Shown: positions 23,912 to 32,330 of the stretch, piece by piece
Position numbering within the stretch: position 1 is the stretch's first letter
How the letters are laid out: every line of letters begins with the position of its first letter
Source of the DNA: Bacteroidaceae bacterium
GTDB taxonomy: Bacteria > Bacteroidota > Bacteroidia > Bacteroidales > Bacteroidaceae
Direction of reading: 5' to 3'
Assembly (NCBI GenBank): GCA_017442855.1
Contig: JAFSPM010000028.1
Span: forward strand, 1 to 64,000
DNA length: 64,000 bases
Made by a program: the position numbers and the translations under genes
The notes under the pieces: generated by a model
The model's database searches: none
Told to the model about the DNA's origin: nothing
Seen by the model: only the letters and a program-made list of their open reading frames with translations

Positions 23912-24388
23912 ATGAAACTTGTACACTTAATCACTGGTGCCGTCTTGCTGTTGGCAGGATGCGCCCCAAAGAACGAGAACACAGAATTTACAATCAAAGA
24001 ACATCAAGATATGAAAAACGTAATCAGTACAGAAAAGGCTCCTGCTGCTATTGGGCCTTATAGTCAGGCCATCGAGGCCAACGGTTTTGTCTATGCATCA
24101 GGTCAGTTACCTATCGACCCGGCAACTGGTCAGTTCCCTGAGGGAGGCATCAAGGAGCAGACCCGTCAGAGCATCCTCAATGCCCAAGCTATCCTTGAAG
24201 CAGCTGGCCTTACCTTGGCCAATGTAGTGAAGACCACCGTCTTCTTGGCCGATATGAATGACTTTGCCGCCATGAACGAGGTTTATGCCTCTTTCTTCCA
24301 GGCCCCTTATCCTGCTCGCTCCGCCGTAGCAGTTAAGACCTTGCCCAAGGGCGCTATGGTCGAGATAGAGTGCATTGCAGCGAAATAA
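23912..24388 (+). CDS. ridA: RidA family deaminase with lipoprotein signal
   Basis: 158 residues from 23912. The core from residue 34 (ATG at 24011) is a normal 125-residue Rid[28 protein letters not shown], the catalytic Arg in PARSAVAV, and the terminal Glu in VEIECIAAK. RidA hydrolyses reactive imines and enamines. Upstream in frame is a lipoprotein signal ([17 protein letters not shown]) plus a short linker. The promoter placement favours the long start, but initiation at 24011 would give the usual cytoplasmic enzyme, so two forms are possible. Monocistronic. Confidence 0.85.
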   Translation: MKLVHLITGAVLLLAGCAPKNENTEFTIKEHQDMKNVISTEKAPAAIGPYSQAIEANGFVYASGQLPIDPATGQFPEGGIKEQTRQSILNAQAILEAAGLTLANVVKTTVFLADMNDFAAMNEVYASFFQAPYPARSAVAVKTLPKGAMVEIECIAAK

Positions 24389-24785
24389 AAAACACCGGAT
24401 TTTTTTTGCGCCCTAGTTAGGAAAAAAGTTTTTCCTGGTTATTTCGGCCATTTTGTGTTAAATTTTTTATTTTTTTGGATGTCATAGGACACCCAATTGG
24501 TTTTATTTGTAACTTTGTCGCGTAAACTACTAAAGATTGAGATTATATTTTAAAAATGTTTTGACAGAATTACTGAGGAAATGCAAGAATATGCACTAAA
24601 AATTCTTATCATTTGAGCCAATCTATTTGACCCGTGAAAGAGACTTTAACGCATCGGGGGGGGGTAGTTAACATTATTTAACGCAGTAATTAGCCAGATA
24701 ATACATTATTATATATATTTTTGTAACATGAAATACTATTTCCTTTCGCAAATAGGACGTTGTATTTCAAGAAAATAGAAAAATA
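24389..24785 (+). promoter_or_regulatory. long upstream region of the fimbrial locus
   Basis: A 397-nt gap without a gene. After ridA there is AGGAAAAA/TTTTTCCT (24419-24436), a weak terminator-like hairpin. TAACTTTG at 24510-24517 and TATTTTTG at 24716-24723 match the -7 consensus, but neither has a -33 at 19-20 nt. A G9 tract lies at 24656-24664. The motif acgcagtaattag at 24681-24693 recurs at 27541-27553, before the first fimbrillin gene. Confidence 0.5.
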
Positions 24786-26159
24786 GTGAGGCACTCGATA
24801 TATATAAGACAAATATTTTTGAAAGCTTTTGTAGGAGCATGTTTCCTAATAGCCTTCAGTTTGAAATCGGCAGCAATGCCACTCGATTTGTCTGAGGATA
24901 TGACAGGTGATACACCCGTGATGGCAATCGGAGAAGACCCTGTATTGGTGCCGATAGAGAACTACGTACCATACGATAGTACGCAGGTGTTACGCAAGGA
25001 CACCACCGTGATCTTTGTAAATTTTGAATATGACAAGGTAGAGCTTGATGAAAACTTCCTTGACAATGCCAAAGCACTGAACCACATTGTGCATAGCATA
25101 AGCCGTGTGACGGATGACCCCACGCTGGTGGTGCGTTGTGTGCAGATTGTGGGTATGGCTTCTTTTGAAGGCGCGGCTGACTATAACTATAATTTAGGTA
25201 TGCAGCGTGCCGAGGCGTTGAGAAGTTACTTTAAGCAGCATGTGCCTACGTTGGGCGATGAGGTGTTTGACCTCAACTCAGGGGGTGAGGCATGGACAGA
25301 GTTTCAGAGCCTGGTGGAAGATTCCGAGTTTGAAGGCAAAGCCCAGGTGCTGGACATTATCAAAAGCACCAAGAACCTGTGGTTACGAGAGTCACGCATC
25401 AAGCAGCTCAATGATGGCAAGGTGTATCAGTACCTCAAGGATAACCTGTTTGTGGGGCAACGCGTGGCGGGTTATATGCGCATCTATTATGATATGGTGC
25501 CACAACCCAAGTCTGTGCCTCAACCAGTAGTTGAGCCAGCACCAGAACCAGAGTCTATTGTCGAGCCAGAGCCAGTGCCTGTACCAGTGGTGGTAGCGCC
25601 AGAGGCGTATATCGACAACGAAGGCCCTTGGCGTTTGGCCGTTAAGACCAACCTTCTGTTCGATGCCGCTTTGGCACCCAATGTAGAAGTGGAGCGCTGG
25701 TTTGGCAAGAGCAACCGCTTTAGCGTGATGGCAGAAGTGTGGTTCCCTTGGTATGTGTGGAAAGGCAACAGCAGGGCTTACGAGGTGCTCAACATTGGTT
25801 TGGAGGCTCGTTATTGGCTCACCCACAGCAAGAAGCACTACAACCGACCCATTACAGGATGGTTTATCGGTGCCTATGCTGCTGGCGGTAAGTACGACCT
25901 TGAGTGGAACAGCAAGGGCTATCAGGGGGAATATACTTCCTTGGGTTTGAGCGTGGGTTACACATGGCGCATTGGTCGCAACCTCAACCTTGAAGCCAGC
26001 GTGGCTGGTGGATGGGTAGCAGGACCTTATCGCTACTACGAGGGCCGTTTTGACGACACCCACCTCATTTGGCAGCACAATGCTCAGCTCAACTACTTTG
26101 GTCCTACCAAGGCGAAGCTTTCATTAGTGTGGCTGTGGCCAGAAAGGAGGCGCAGATGA
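24786..26159 (+). CDS. OmpA-like/DUF3575 outer-membrane protein of fimbrial locus
   Basis: 457 residues from a GTG start at 24786; no suitable ATG precedes the signal peptide (FLKAFVGACFLIAFSLKSAAM). The N-terminal half (about 60-230) resembles an OmpA-type periplasmic domain (VNFEYDKVELDENFLDNAKALNHIV, QRAEALRSYF). A Pro/Glu/Val-rich linker follows (about 243-275). The C-terminal DUF3575 beta-barrel-like part starts at WRLAVKTNLLFDAALAPNVEVERWFG. Such proteins head many Bacteroidales fimbrial loci and may anchor or assemble the pilus base. The stop overlaps the next start (ATGA). Confidence 0.8.
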   Translation: MRHSIYIRQIFLKAFVGACFLIAFSLKSAAMPLDLSEDMTGDTPVMAIGEDPVLVPIENYVPYDSTQVLRKDTTVIFVNFEYDKVELDENFLDNAKALNHIVHSISRVTDDPTLVVRCVQIVGMASFEGAADYNYNLGMQRAEALRSYFKQHVPTLGDEVFDLNSGGEAWTEFQSLVEDSEFEGKAQVLDIIKSTKNLWLRESRIKQLNDGKVYQYLKDNLFVGQRVAGYMRIYYDMVPQPKSVPQPVVEPAPEPESIVEPEPVPVPVVVAPEAYIDNEGPWRLAVKTNLLFDAALAPNVEVERWFGKSNRFSVMAEVWFPWYVWKGNSRAYEVLNIGLEARYWLTHSKKHYNRPITGWFIGAYAAGGKYDLEWNSKGYQGEYTSLGLSVGYTWRIGRNLNLEASVAGGWVAGPYRYYEGRFDDTHLIWQHNAQLNYFGPTKAKLSLVWLWPERRRR

Positions 26160-27532
26160 TGAAGAGCTTGAAGTGCCTAAAGGCTCTCCTCCTTAGCAAG
26201 GAGGAGTACGGCGTAGCCGGGAGGAGGTATGATTATACCCCTCAGTCACTGCGTGACAGCTCCCCTACCTTATGGGAGCAGCCAGAAAAAGCTCTTCCCC
26301 TGATAGAGGGGGAGTACGGCAAAGCCGGGAGGGGGTATGCCCTTGGTGCAGCTCCGCGTATATATAGGAGCAGCTTTACGGCTTGGTTGTGCTTGGTAGT
26401 AGTGCTGTTGTTTGTAGCTTCCAGCTGCGACCGGCGTCAGTTAGAGGTGATGGAACCCACAAAGGCTCAGATTCGCATAGATGTTGACTGGCTCACCTAT
26501 TTTGGTGCACGACCTCACGGTATGACGGTGATGGTGTGGGGTGATGGATGGGAAAGGCCTTACACTACCTCAACCAACGATGTTGAATCTGTGAAAGTAG
26601 CACTTGACCCTGGTCACTATCGCTTGCTGATCTTTAACAAGAGCTTCGACGAGTACGGCTCCATGAAGTTCGCCGACACCGACAGCTACGAGCTGATATC
26701 TGCCAGAGGAAAAGATATCACGCAGTATGTACATGGCGACTGGGACAAGGATATCACCTACATGGCAGACCCTGAGAATATTGGCGTGGTGGTTGATGAG
26801 TTTACCATTACCGATGATATGCTGTTGGAACAGGTAAACTTCTACCCCTACGAAGATTGGATTGAGACGCATTATGGTACCACCCGATGGGTGATAGAGC
26901 CCGATGGCACCTATTCCATGACGGTAGAGGCAAGACCACAGATTACCAAGTTGAATGTGTGGGTACAGATAAAAGGCAGAAATAACATGCGGTCTATGAC
27001 AGGCAATATTTCCGGTATGGCAGACGGGTTCTATCTTTCACAGGTATGGCGCACTACCGACGAACGCTACATGCTGTTCGAGACCGATAAATGGTCGCCG
27101 TTTGTTGAAGATGACCAAGATGACAATACGGGCTATATGTTTTACACCATGCCTGTGTTTGGTTTGCCACACGGAAAGGAATATTTGTCTCAGCGTACGG
27201 AGGACAACAATGTGCTGAAGCTGCACGTCGTGCTGAGAGATGGCTCTTCGCTCGACTTTATCTACGATGTGGGAAAGATTATTCGCTACCGAGGACTGGA
27301 TGAACAAGTGGCGACGCGTTTGATGAATACTACCCGAGCTGACCTGGATACCAGTATTGATATAGACACCACTATCCTCTTGGATTTGCAGCTCGACCTG
27401 GTGATCAATATCGATACGGTGGACAATATACCAGAATTGCCCGATGTAGATCCGGAACCGCCCACCACAAGTGGCATTGATGCCCAGGTAGATCCTTGGG
27501 AAGATGGTGGCACAGTAGATGTAGGCTTATAA
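26156..27532 (+). CDS. DUF5119-type lipoprotein, N-terminus extended by repeats
   Basis: 458 residues if it starts at 26156, where ATGA overlaps the upstream stop. Its lipoprotein signal (AWLCLVVVLLFVASSC) lies about 80 residues in. The 80-residue lead is mostly encoded by intergenic hairpin repeats (26183-26341) that keep the frame open. The body fits DUF5119: IRIDVDWLTYFG, GMTVMVWGDGW, DPGHYRLLIFNKSFDEYGSMKF. DUF5119 proteins accompany type V fimbriae and resemble Mfa2-type anchors (inference). The true start is uncertain, since the long lead would hinder export; no in-frame ATG lies nearer the signal. Confidence 0.7.
   Translation: MMKSLKCLKALLLSKEEYGVAGRRYDYTPQSLRDSSPTLWEQPEKALPLIEGEYGKAGRGYALGAAPRIYRSSFTAWLCLVVVLLFVASSCDRRQLEVMEPTKAQIRIDVDWLTYFGARPHGMTVMVWGDGWERPYTTSTNDVESVKVALDPGHYRLLIFNKSFDEYGSMKFADTDSYELISARGKDITQYVHGDWDKDITYMADPENIGVVVDEFTITDDMLLEQVNFYPYEDWIETHYGTTRWVIEPDGTYSMTVEARPQITKLNVWVQIKGRNNMRSMTGNISGMADGFYLSQVWRTTDERYMLFETDKWSPFVEDDQDDNTGYMFYTMPVFGLPHGKEYLSQRTEDNNVLKLHVVLRDGSSLDFIYDVGKIIRYRGLDEQVATRLMNTTRADLDTSIDIDTTILLDLQLDLVINIDTVDNIPELPDVDPEPPTTSGIDAQVDPWEDGGTVDVGL
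26183..26341. repeat. two hairpin-repeat units inside the DUF5119 reading frame
   Basis: Unit 1 (26183-26230) has CTCCTCCTTAGCAAGGAGGAG followed by tacggcgtagccgggag. Unit 2 (26291-26341) has CTTCCCCTGATAGAGGGGGAG followed by tacggcaaagccgggag. Between them is a related piece, gtcactgcgtgac plus CTCCCC...GGGAG. They belong to the same family as 22529-22573 and 30797-30842. Confidence 0.85.
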
Positions 27533-27582
27533 AGATAATTACGCAGTAATTAGAAAATATTAACAACTAAATTACAACGATT

Positions 27583-29016
27583 ATGAGAGAAATGATGTTT
27601 TTTAGAATGGTTTTGGTAGCTGGAGCAGCCACAATGCTCGCAGCTTGCACTTCAGAGAGTGAGAATGGTCCTTCTGCAAACATCTCTTATGAGAGTATTG
27701 CAGCAACGCAACAAGTCCCTGTAACGTTTGGTACATATATGGGTGAACAGGCAATTACACGTGCAGGAATCGCTGGTAATATAGCAGATGATGGAACTAA
27801 CACAGCTGAAGCTAACTTAGTCGCTAAGGGGGGGGTTGGTGTGTTTGCTTATTATAATAATGCTGGTAATTATCCAGAAACATTAACGCCATCATTTATT
27901 GAGAATAATTCTTTAGAACCAAACTTTATGTATAACCAGTTGGTGAATGGCGATGTGAGCGGAGCTTATCCTTCTCAGACAGTTGCTTGGTCTTATACTC
28001 CTCTTAAATATTGGCCAAATGATTTTGCCAACAATGCAGCTGTGGATAATCAAAGTACTCCTGCTCAGGGTAGTAAGAATACCACAGTTAGTTTCTTTGC
28101 ATATGCTCCTTATGTTGCTACAGCCAGTGCAACAGGTCCTACAGGTATTACTGCTTTTACAGCAAATACCGATAAAAGCGATCCTAAGGTGTCATATACT
28201 ATAGCAACTACTCCTGACGCATCAGTTGATTTATTATGGGGTGTGGCCCCAACTTCTACTGCCTATACAATTACTACTGGTACAACACAGCCTGTGACTG
28301 CAGGTCTGCCTAATAAGAACTTAACAAAGCAAACTACAGGTGAGAAGGTTGACTTTAGTTTTAATCATGCATTGGCTCGTTTAGGCTTAACTGTTCGGGC
28401 TGCAAAAGACCAGGTAGGTGTAGGCGCTGCAGATGGTAAAGAATTATGGGATAGTGATGCTGCAAACAAGACTAGAATTTATGTTAATTCTGTAACAATT
28501 ACGTCTTCCATGAGTACATCTGGTAAATTGAATTTGAACAATGTAACAGCTAATACTGCTAAATGGGAGAACAAGAGTGCAGCTGCTTCAACTACATTAA
28601 ATGTTAATGGAAGTAATATTAATCCTGACTTGGTTTTCGATTTAGGTAAAGCTTTAGATGCAGGTGATCAAAAACCAGGTGTATTAGCTAAAAGCCCTAC
28701 CGACTTGATGGTTAATGGAACTACTAATGTATACTTTATGCTTATACCTCAAGATTTATCAGCTACTGGTACAAATCAGAATATAACAATTGTAATTGAT
28801 TACGATGTGAAGACACTTGATGCTAATTTGGCTGCTGGTATGTCAAGTGTTAATAATAGGATTACAAAGGTTATTAGTGGTATTAATTTCCAGAGCGGTA
28901 AGGCATATACTTTAAATCTTGTTCTTGGAATGAATAGTGTTGATATTAATGCAACTGTAGCTGACTGGGGTGCTGGAACAAATCATACAGTTGACCTGCC
29001 AATCAACGTAGAGTAA
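27583..29016 (+). CDS. fimbrillin family lipoprotein 1
   Basis: 477 residues. A lipoprotein signal (RMVLVAGAATMLAAC) is followed by the N-terminal segment PVTFGTYMGEQAITRAG. In type V pili, an Arg-directed protease cuts at such a site and frees the groove for the donor strand. Family motifs: GVFAYYNNAGN, PNFMYNQ, YTPLKYWPND, VSFFAYAPY, FSFNHALARLGLTV, and a C-terminal YTLNLVLGMNSVDINATVADWG. Likely a shaft subunit. The codon use is AT-richer than in its neighbours. A G8 run at 27828-27835 lies inside the coding sequence. Confidence 0.85.
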   Translation: MREMMFFRMVLVAGAATMLAACTSESENGPSANISYESIAATQQVPVTFGTYMGEQAITRAGIAGNIADDGTNTAEANLVAKGGVGVFAYYNNAGNYPETLTPSFIENNSLEPNFMYNQLVNGDVSGAYPSQTVAWSYTPLKYWPNDFANNAAVDNQSTPAQGSKNTTVSFFAYAPYVATASATGPTGITAFTANTDKSDPKVSYTIATTPDASVDLLWGVAPTSTAYTITTGTTQPVTAGLPNKNLTKQTTGEKVDFSFNHALARLGLTVRAAKDQVGVGAADGKELWDSDAANKTRIYVNSVTITSSMSTSGKLNLNNVTANTAKWENKSAAASTTLNVNGSNINPDLVFDLGKALDAGDQKPGVLAKSPTDLMVNGTTNVYFMLIPQDLSATGTNQNITIVIDYDVKTLDANLAAGMSSVNNRITKVISGINFQSGKAYTLNLVLGMNSVDINATVADWGAGTNHTVDLPINVE

Positions 29017-29080
29017 TCCTATCTTAGCAACCGTTCCTCTGCACCCATAGTGTGGGATGCAGCATAAATAAAACTTCCGA

Positions 29081-29117
29081 ATGCCGAAATAGCTATCAAA
29101 AGTGGTTATTTCGGCAT
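29081..29117 (+). terminator. intergenic hairpin after fimbrillin 1
   Basis: ATGCCGAAATA (29081-29091) and TATTTCGGCAT (29107-29117) form a perfect 11-bp stem with a 15-nt loop and no T-run. It could stabilise or partly terminate the mRNA, giving more of fimbrillin 1 than of the downstream subunits. The rest of 29017-29216 holds no gene. Confidence 0.55.
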
Positions 29118-29216
29118 GGGAAGAAATACTAAAGACTTTAGTTTTACAGGTCAACACAACTGTAATTACTTGTTTTTGGGATAGAGAAAAAACCTAGTTG
29201 ATTAAAATTTGGATTG

Positions 29217-30761
29217 ATGAAGAGAGTATTTTATTTAATATCATTTGTTTTGCTGGCAGCTATTACAAGCTGCACCAACGACCGCGATGCGGCGGCGCCA
29301 ATCAGCATTAGTGAGTACGTGGCTCAGAAGCCAGTGCCTGTCACTTTCGGCACCTACAATGCTAACGCCCCTATCACTCGTGCGGGTACTCCTGGCTCCA
29401 TCAACCTTGATGCTCAGCTCAAAACCAAGGGCTTCGGGGTTTTTGCCTATTACACAGAGAATACTAATTTTAATTATATGCCCATCGGTACACGAAACCT
29501 GATTCCAGATTTCATGTATAATGAGCACATCGCTTGGGACGGTACTAATAATAAGTGGGATTATTTCGACCCCGACGATCAAAAGTTCTGGCCTAACGAC
29601 TTTAACGGCAATGGCAACCCTGTTGACACCCACACTCCCGCTGCACCTGATGCCACAGGTACCAAGCTGAACTATATCAGCTTCTTCGCATACGCTCCAT
29701 ACGCAGGAGAATTTACGCAAACTTCTGCTACTACCAGAAGTGGTGCTACGCCTCCAACTACCAGCGGTGACGGAACCAATAGTGGTGTTATTGCAGCCAG
29801 TGGTAACGCTTTCAATGGCGACCCGTTCCTGACCTATCGCATGAGCAACGATGCTACCAAGGTGGTAGATCTGGTGTGGGGCACAGCCGGTGGAACAGAT
29901 AATGGTGATAATGTGGTGGGTACCGCCCAGAACGGCGGAATGGTGACCCGCTCGGTGGATAATGGTATAGCTACAGCAGTGTTTGCTGAAGATCCTACCA
30001 ATATTGATATGACCAAGCATGAGACCGACGGCAAGGTGAAGTTCAACTTCAAGCATGCGTTGGCAAAGGTGGGTGGCTCTGCTGATGGATCATCTGCTGT
30101 TAATGCTGGTCTTATGGCAGATTTGCTGATTGATACCGACGGCACTACAGCGACTGCTGACAAGCCCGCCACCACCAAGGTGACGATTAGGAGCATCACC
30201 ATTACGCATGATAACGCAAAAACAGGCACTGTGTTGACCTATCCTATGCCTAGTACAGGTGTGTTCAACTTGGCTACAGGAAAGTGGGATATAACAGCGG
30301 CTGATGCAACCGATGCCACTACCTATTTCACCATCAATCATGAGATTACTCAGTCTGGTGGTACACAGGGTAATACGCTGAATGCTGCTATTAAGGAGCC
30401 TGATACTAATCCAACAGCATGGACCGACCTTGATGGTATTGCCGGTGTGCAGACAGGGTCAAAGACCAATGTGTATGGTGTTGAAGCCACCCCGATACTC
30501 TTCCTCCCAGGCACCACGCCTCACTTGAAGTTTACCATCGAGTATTGCGTGCGTACCAAGGATACCAAGTTGGCAAAGGGCTTTACCGAGGTTTGGCAAA
30601 CCATCACTAAGACAGTGGCATTTACCGTCCCCGTGGTTCAAAATATGCAATATAACATTGTGATGCACCTGGGTCTCACTTCCGTGAAGTTTGATGCTTC
30701 CGTAAGTACTTGGGGCGATGGTGGCTCAACAGCAGTTGATTTGCCTATCAATGTAATGTAA
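29217..30761 (+). CDS. fimbrillin family lipoprotein 2
   Basis: 514 residues from the ATG at 29217. The lipoprotein signal MKRVFYLISFVLLAAITSC precedes PVTFGTYNANAPITRAGTPG with the Arg cleavage site. Shared motifs: KGFGVFAYYTENTN, PDFMYNEHIAWD, KFWPNDF, YISFFAYAPY, VDLVWGTAGG, KFNFKHALAKVG, and a C-terminal NIVMHLGLTSVKFDASVSTWGDGG. It is closely similar in plan to fimbrillin 1 but with GC-richer codons. Likely a shaft or accessory subunit. Confidence 0.85.
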   Translation: MKRVFYLISFVLLAAITSCTNDRDAAAPISISEYVAQKPVPVTFGTYNANAPITRAGTPGSINLDAQLKTKGFGVFAYYTENTNFNYMPIGTRNLIPDFMYNEHIAWDGTNNKWDYFDPDDQKFWPNDFNGNGNPVDTHTPAAPDATGTKLNYISFFAYAPYAGEFTQTSATTRSGATPPTTSGDGTNSGVIAASGNAFNGDPFLTYRMSNDATKVVDLVWGTAGGTDNGDNVVGTAQNGGMVTRSVDNGIATAVFAEDPTNIDMTKHETDGKVKFNFKHALAKVGGSADGSSAVNAGLMADLLIDTDGTTATADKPATTKVTIRSITITHDNAKTGTVLTYPMPSTGVFNLATGKWDITAADATDATTYFTINHEITQSGGTQGNTLNAAIKEPDTNPTAWTDLDGIAGVQTGSKTNVYGVEATPILFLPGTTPHLKFTIEYCVRTKDTKLAKGFTEVWQTITKTVAFTVPVVQNMQYNIVMHLGLTSVKFDASVSTWGDGGSTAVDLPINVM

Positions 30762-30796
30762 ATTATAATTCCCATAGCAGGGAAGAAAGAAATAAC

Positions 30797-30842
30797 TCCT
30801 CCCCTGACATAGGGGAGGTGCCCCAATGGGGCGGAGGGGTAT
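30797..30842. repeat. hairpin-repeat unit between fimbrillin genes
   Basis: CTCCTCCCCTGACATAGGGGAGG followed by gccccaatggggcggaggggtat. It is a member of the GC-rich hairpin family seen at 22369-22573 and 26183-26341. It lies in the 155-nt gap 30762-30916, which has no gene. Confidence 0.8.
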
Positions 30843-30916
30843 AGAAAGATTATTAGAAACGGTCAAACATCCCGTTTCGAGCAATGATATAAGGATTGGT
30901 GATAGTAACAACACGA

Positions 30917-32326
30917 ATGACCGTAAAGGGTTTGACATTAATGTTTTCTACTTTGCTCTTGGTAACAGGCTGTTCCAAGAGCGAAGTTGTTACATCCTAT
31001 GAGCAAGAGGTTGCAAAGCAAGATTATACTAAGCAGCAACCCACTCAGCAGGAGGTAAACAACCAGCCTGTGCCAGTGATCTTCGATGTTGTTTCAGAAG
31101 AACAAGCCACCACACGAGCCTTGACTACTGAGGATATCTTGAAACAAGATGGCAGTGGCTTTGGTGTGTTTGCCTACTACACGCATGGGGCATACCCTGC
31201 TTCCAATAGTAACAGTACATCTGAGGCTACGGATGTTGCCCCCAACTTCATGTATAACCAGAAGGTGTACTGGGATACGGATTTAGACCCTGATGCCTGG
31301 AATTATACCCCCACCAAATATTGGCCGAACGACTTCAGTACAGGTGCAGTAGATAACCAAGACCCTGCCGCCACTGGCTCAAGCACAGACAAACTCAGCT
31401 TTTTTGCTTACGGACCATACGCCAACCAAGTAACACTCAGTGCAACAACTTATACCCTTGAACCCTCCACTGGCAGGTTCAAGAACGGAAGTAACTATTT
31501 TGATGAACAGACAGGGGCATCCGGCATTTTGGGGTTCAAATCCAATTCAACTACCAGTGATCCCAAGGTGCATTTTAGGTTGGGCGCAGGAGCAGAGGAT
31601 CTGGTGTGGTCGAGCTTGAAAGACAAGACCAAGATGACGGGTACGCCACTGATCAATTATGTGCCAACCTTTGCGTTTGCCCATGCCCTCTCAGGTTTGA
31701 GGTTCGAGGTGGGTGGTAATTTTGACGCGGTGAGTGGTGGGCAGATAGCAGATGGCACCTATATCACCATTGAGTCGGTGTCTGTAGCTTCTGATGCGAT
31801 GCCCTATGACGGGTGGCTGAATCTAACTACCGGCACTTGGCAAGACCAAGCAACTGCTGAGGCTTCTACCTCTATCCTGTTAGATGATATTAATGAGAAA
31901 CTGCAATATAAAAGCAATGCCACCTTGGCATATAATAGCGGTGCGGCAGGGGAAGTGAATCAAGGCGTGGGACGTAATGATAATGGTACAGCTTCAGATG
32001 CCTTAACTACTCGGACTTTAATGAAGCAGGTGAACGGGGCTGACCAGTATCTGATGATTATGCCCAGTGCCACAGCAGTGACGTATAAGGTTACGTGCAA
32101 CTATCACGTGTGGACTTTCGACCCTCGTAATGCCGATGGCATTTCGAAAGTGGAAAATAATGTCACTAACAAAGTGTCGTTTGCACCAGATGGCAACAAG
32201 TTTTATACCATCACCATTTGGTTGGGGATGACATCAGTGGGGTTGGATGTGAAACAGTTTAATAATACAAATGAACATGATGTTTACTTCACTGACGTGT
32301 CATCTAGTTGGAATTTGCCTCAATAA
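30917..32326 (+). CDS. fimbrillin family lipoprotein 3
   Basis: 469 residues from the ATG at 30917 (GTG and TTG codons lie upstream in frame). The lipoprotein signal is LTLMFSTLLLVTGC. PVPVIFDVVSEEQATTRALTTED holds the likely Arg cleavage site. Shared motifs: GSGFGVFAYYTHGA, PNFMYNQKVYWD, YTPTKYWPND, LSFFAYGPY, AFAHALSGLRFEVGG, and a C-terminal YTITIWLGMTSVGLDVKQF. Followed by the next fimbrillin gene after 4 nt. Confidence 0.83.
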   Translation: MTVKGLTLMFSTLLLVTGCSKSEVVTSYEQEVAKQDYTKQQPTQQEVNNQPVPVIFDVVSEEQATTRALTTEDILKQDGSGFGVFAYYTHGAYPASNSNSTSEATDVAPNFMYNQKVYWDTDLDPDAWNYTPTKYWPNDFSTGAVDNQDPAATGSSTDKLSFFAYGPYANQVTLSATTYTLEPSTGRFKNGSNYFDEQTGASGILGFKSNSTTSDPKVHFRLGAGAEDLVWSSLKDKTKMTGTPLINYVPTFAFAHALSGLRFEVGGNFDAVSGGQIADGTYITIESVSVASDAMPYDGWLNLTTGTWQDQATAEASTSILLDDINEKLQYKSNATLAYNSGAAGEVNQGVGRNDNGTASDALTTRTLMKQVNGADQYLMIMPSATAVTYKVTCNYHVWTFDPRNADGISKVENNVTNKVSFAPDGNKFYTITIWLGMTSVGLDVKQFNNTNEHDVYFTDVSSSWNLPQ

Positions 32327-32330
32327 ATAA

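Noticed and set aside
24389-24785. Invertible promoter with inverted repeats upstream of the fimbrial locus
   Set aside because: No pair of long inverted repeats flanks a promoter, and no recombinase gene is in the window.
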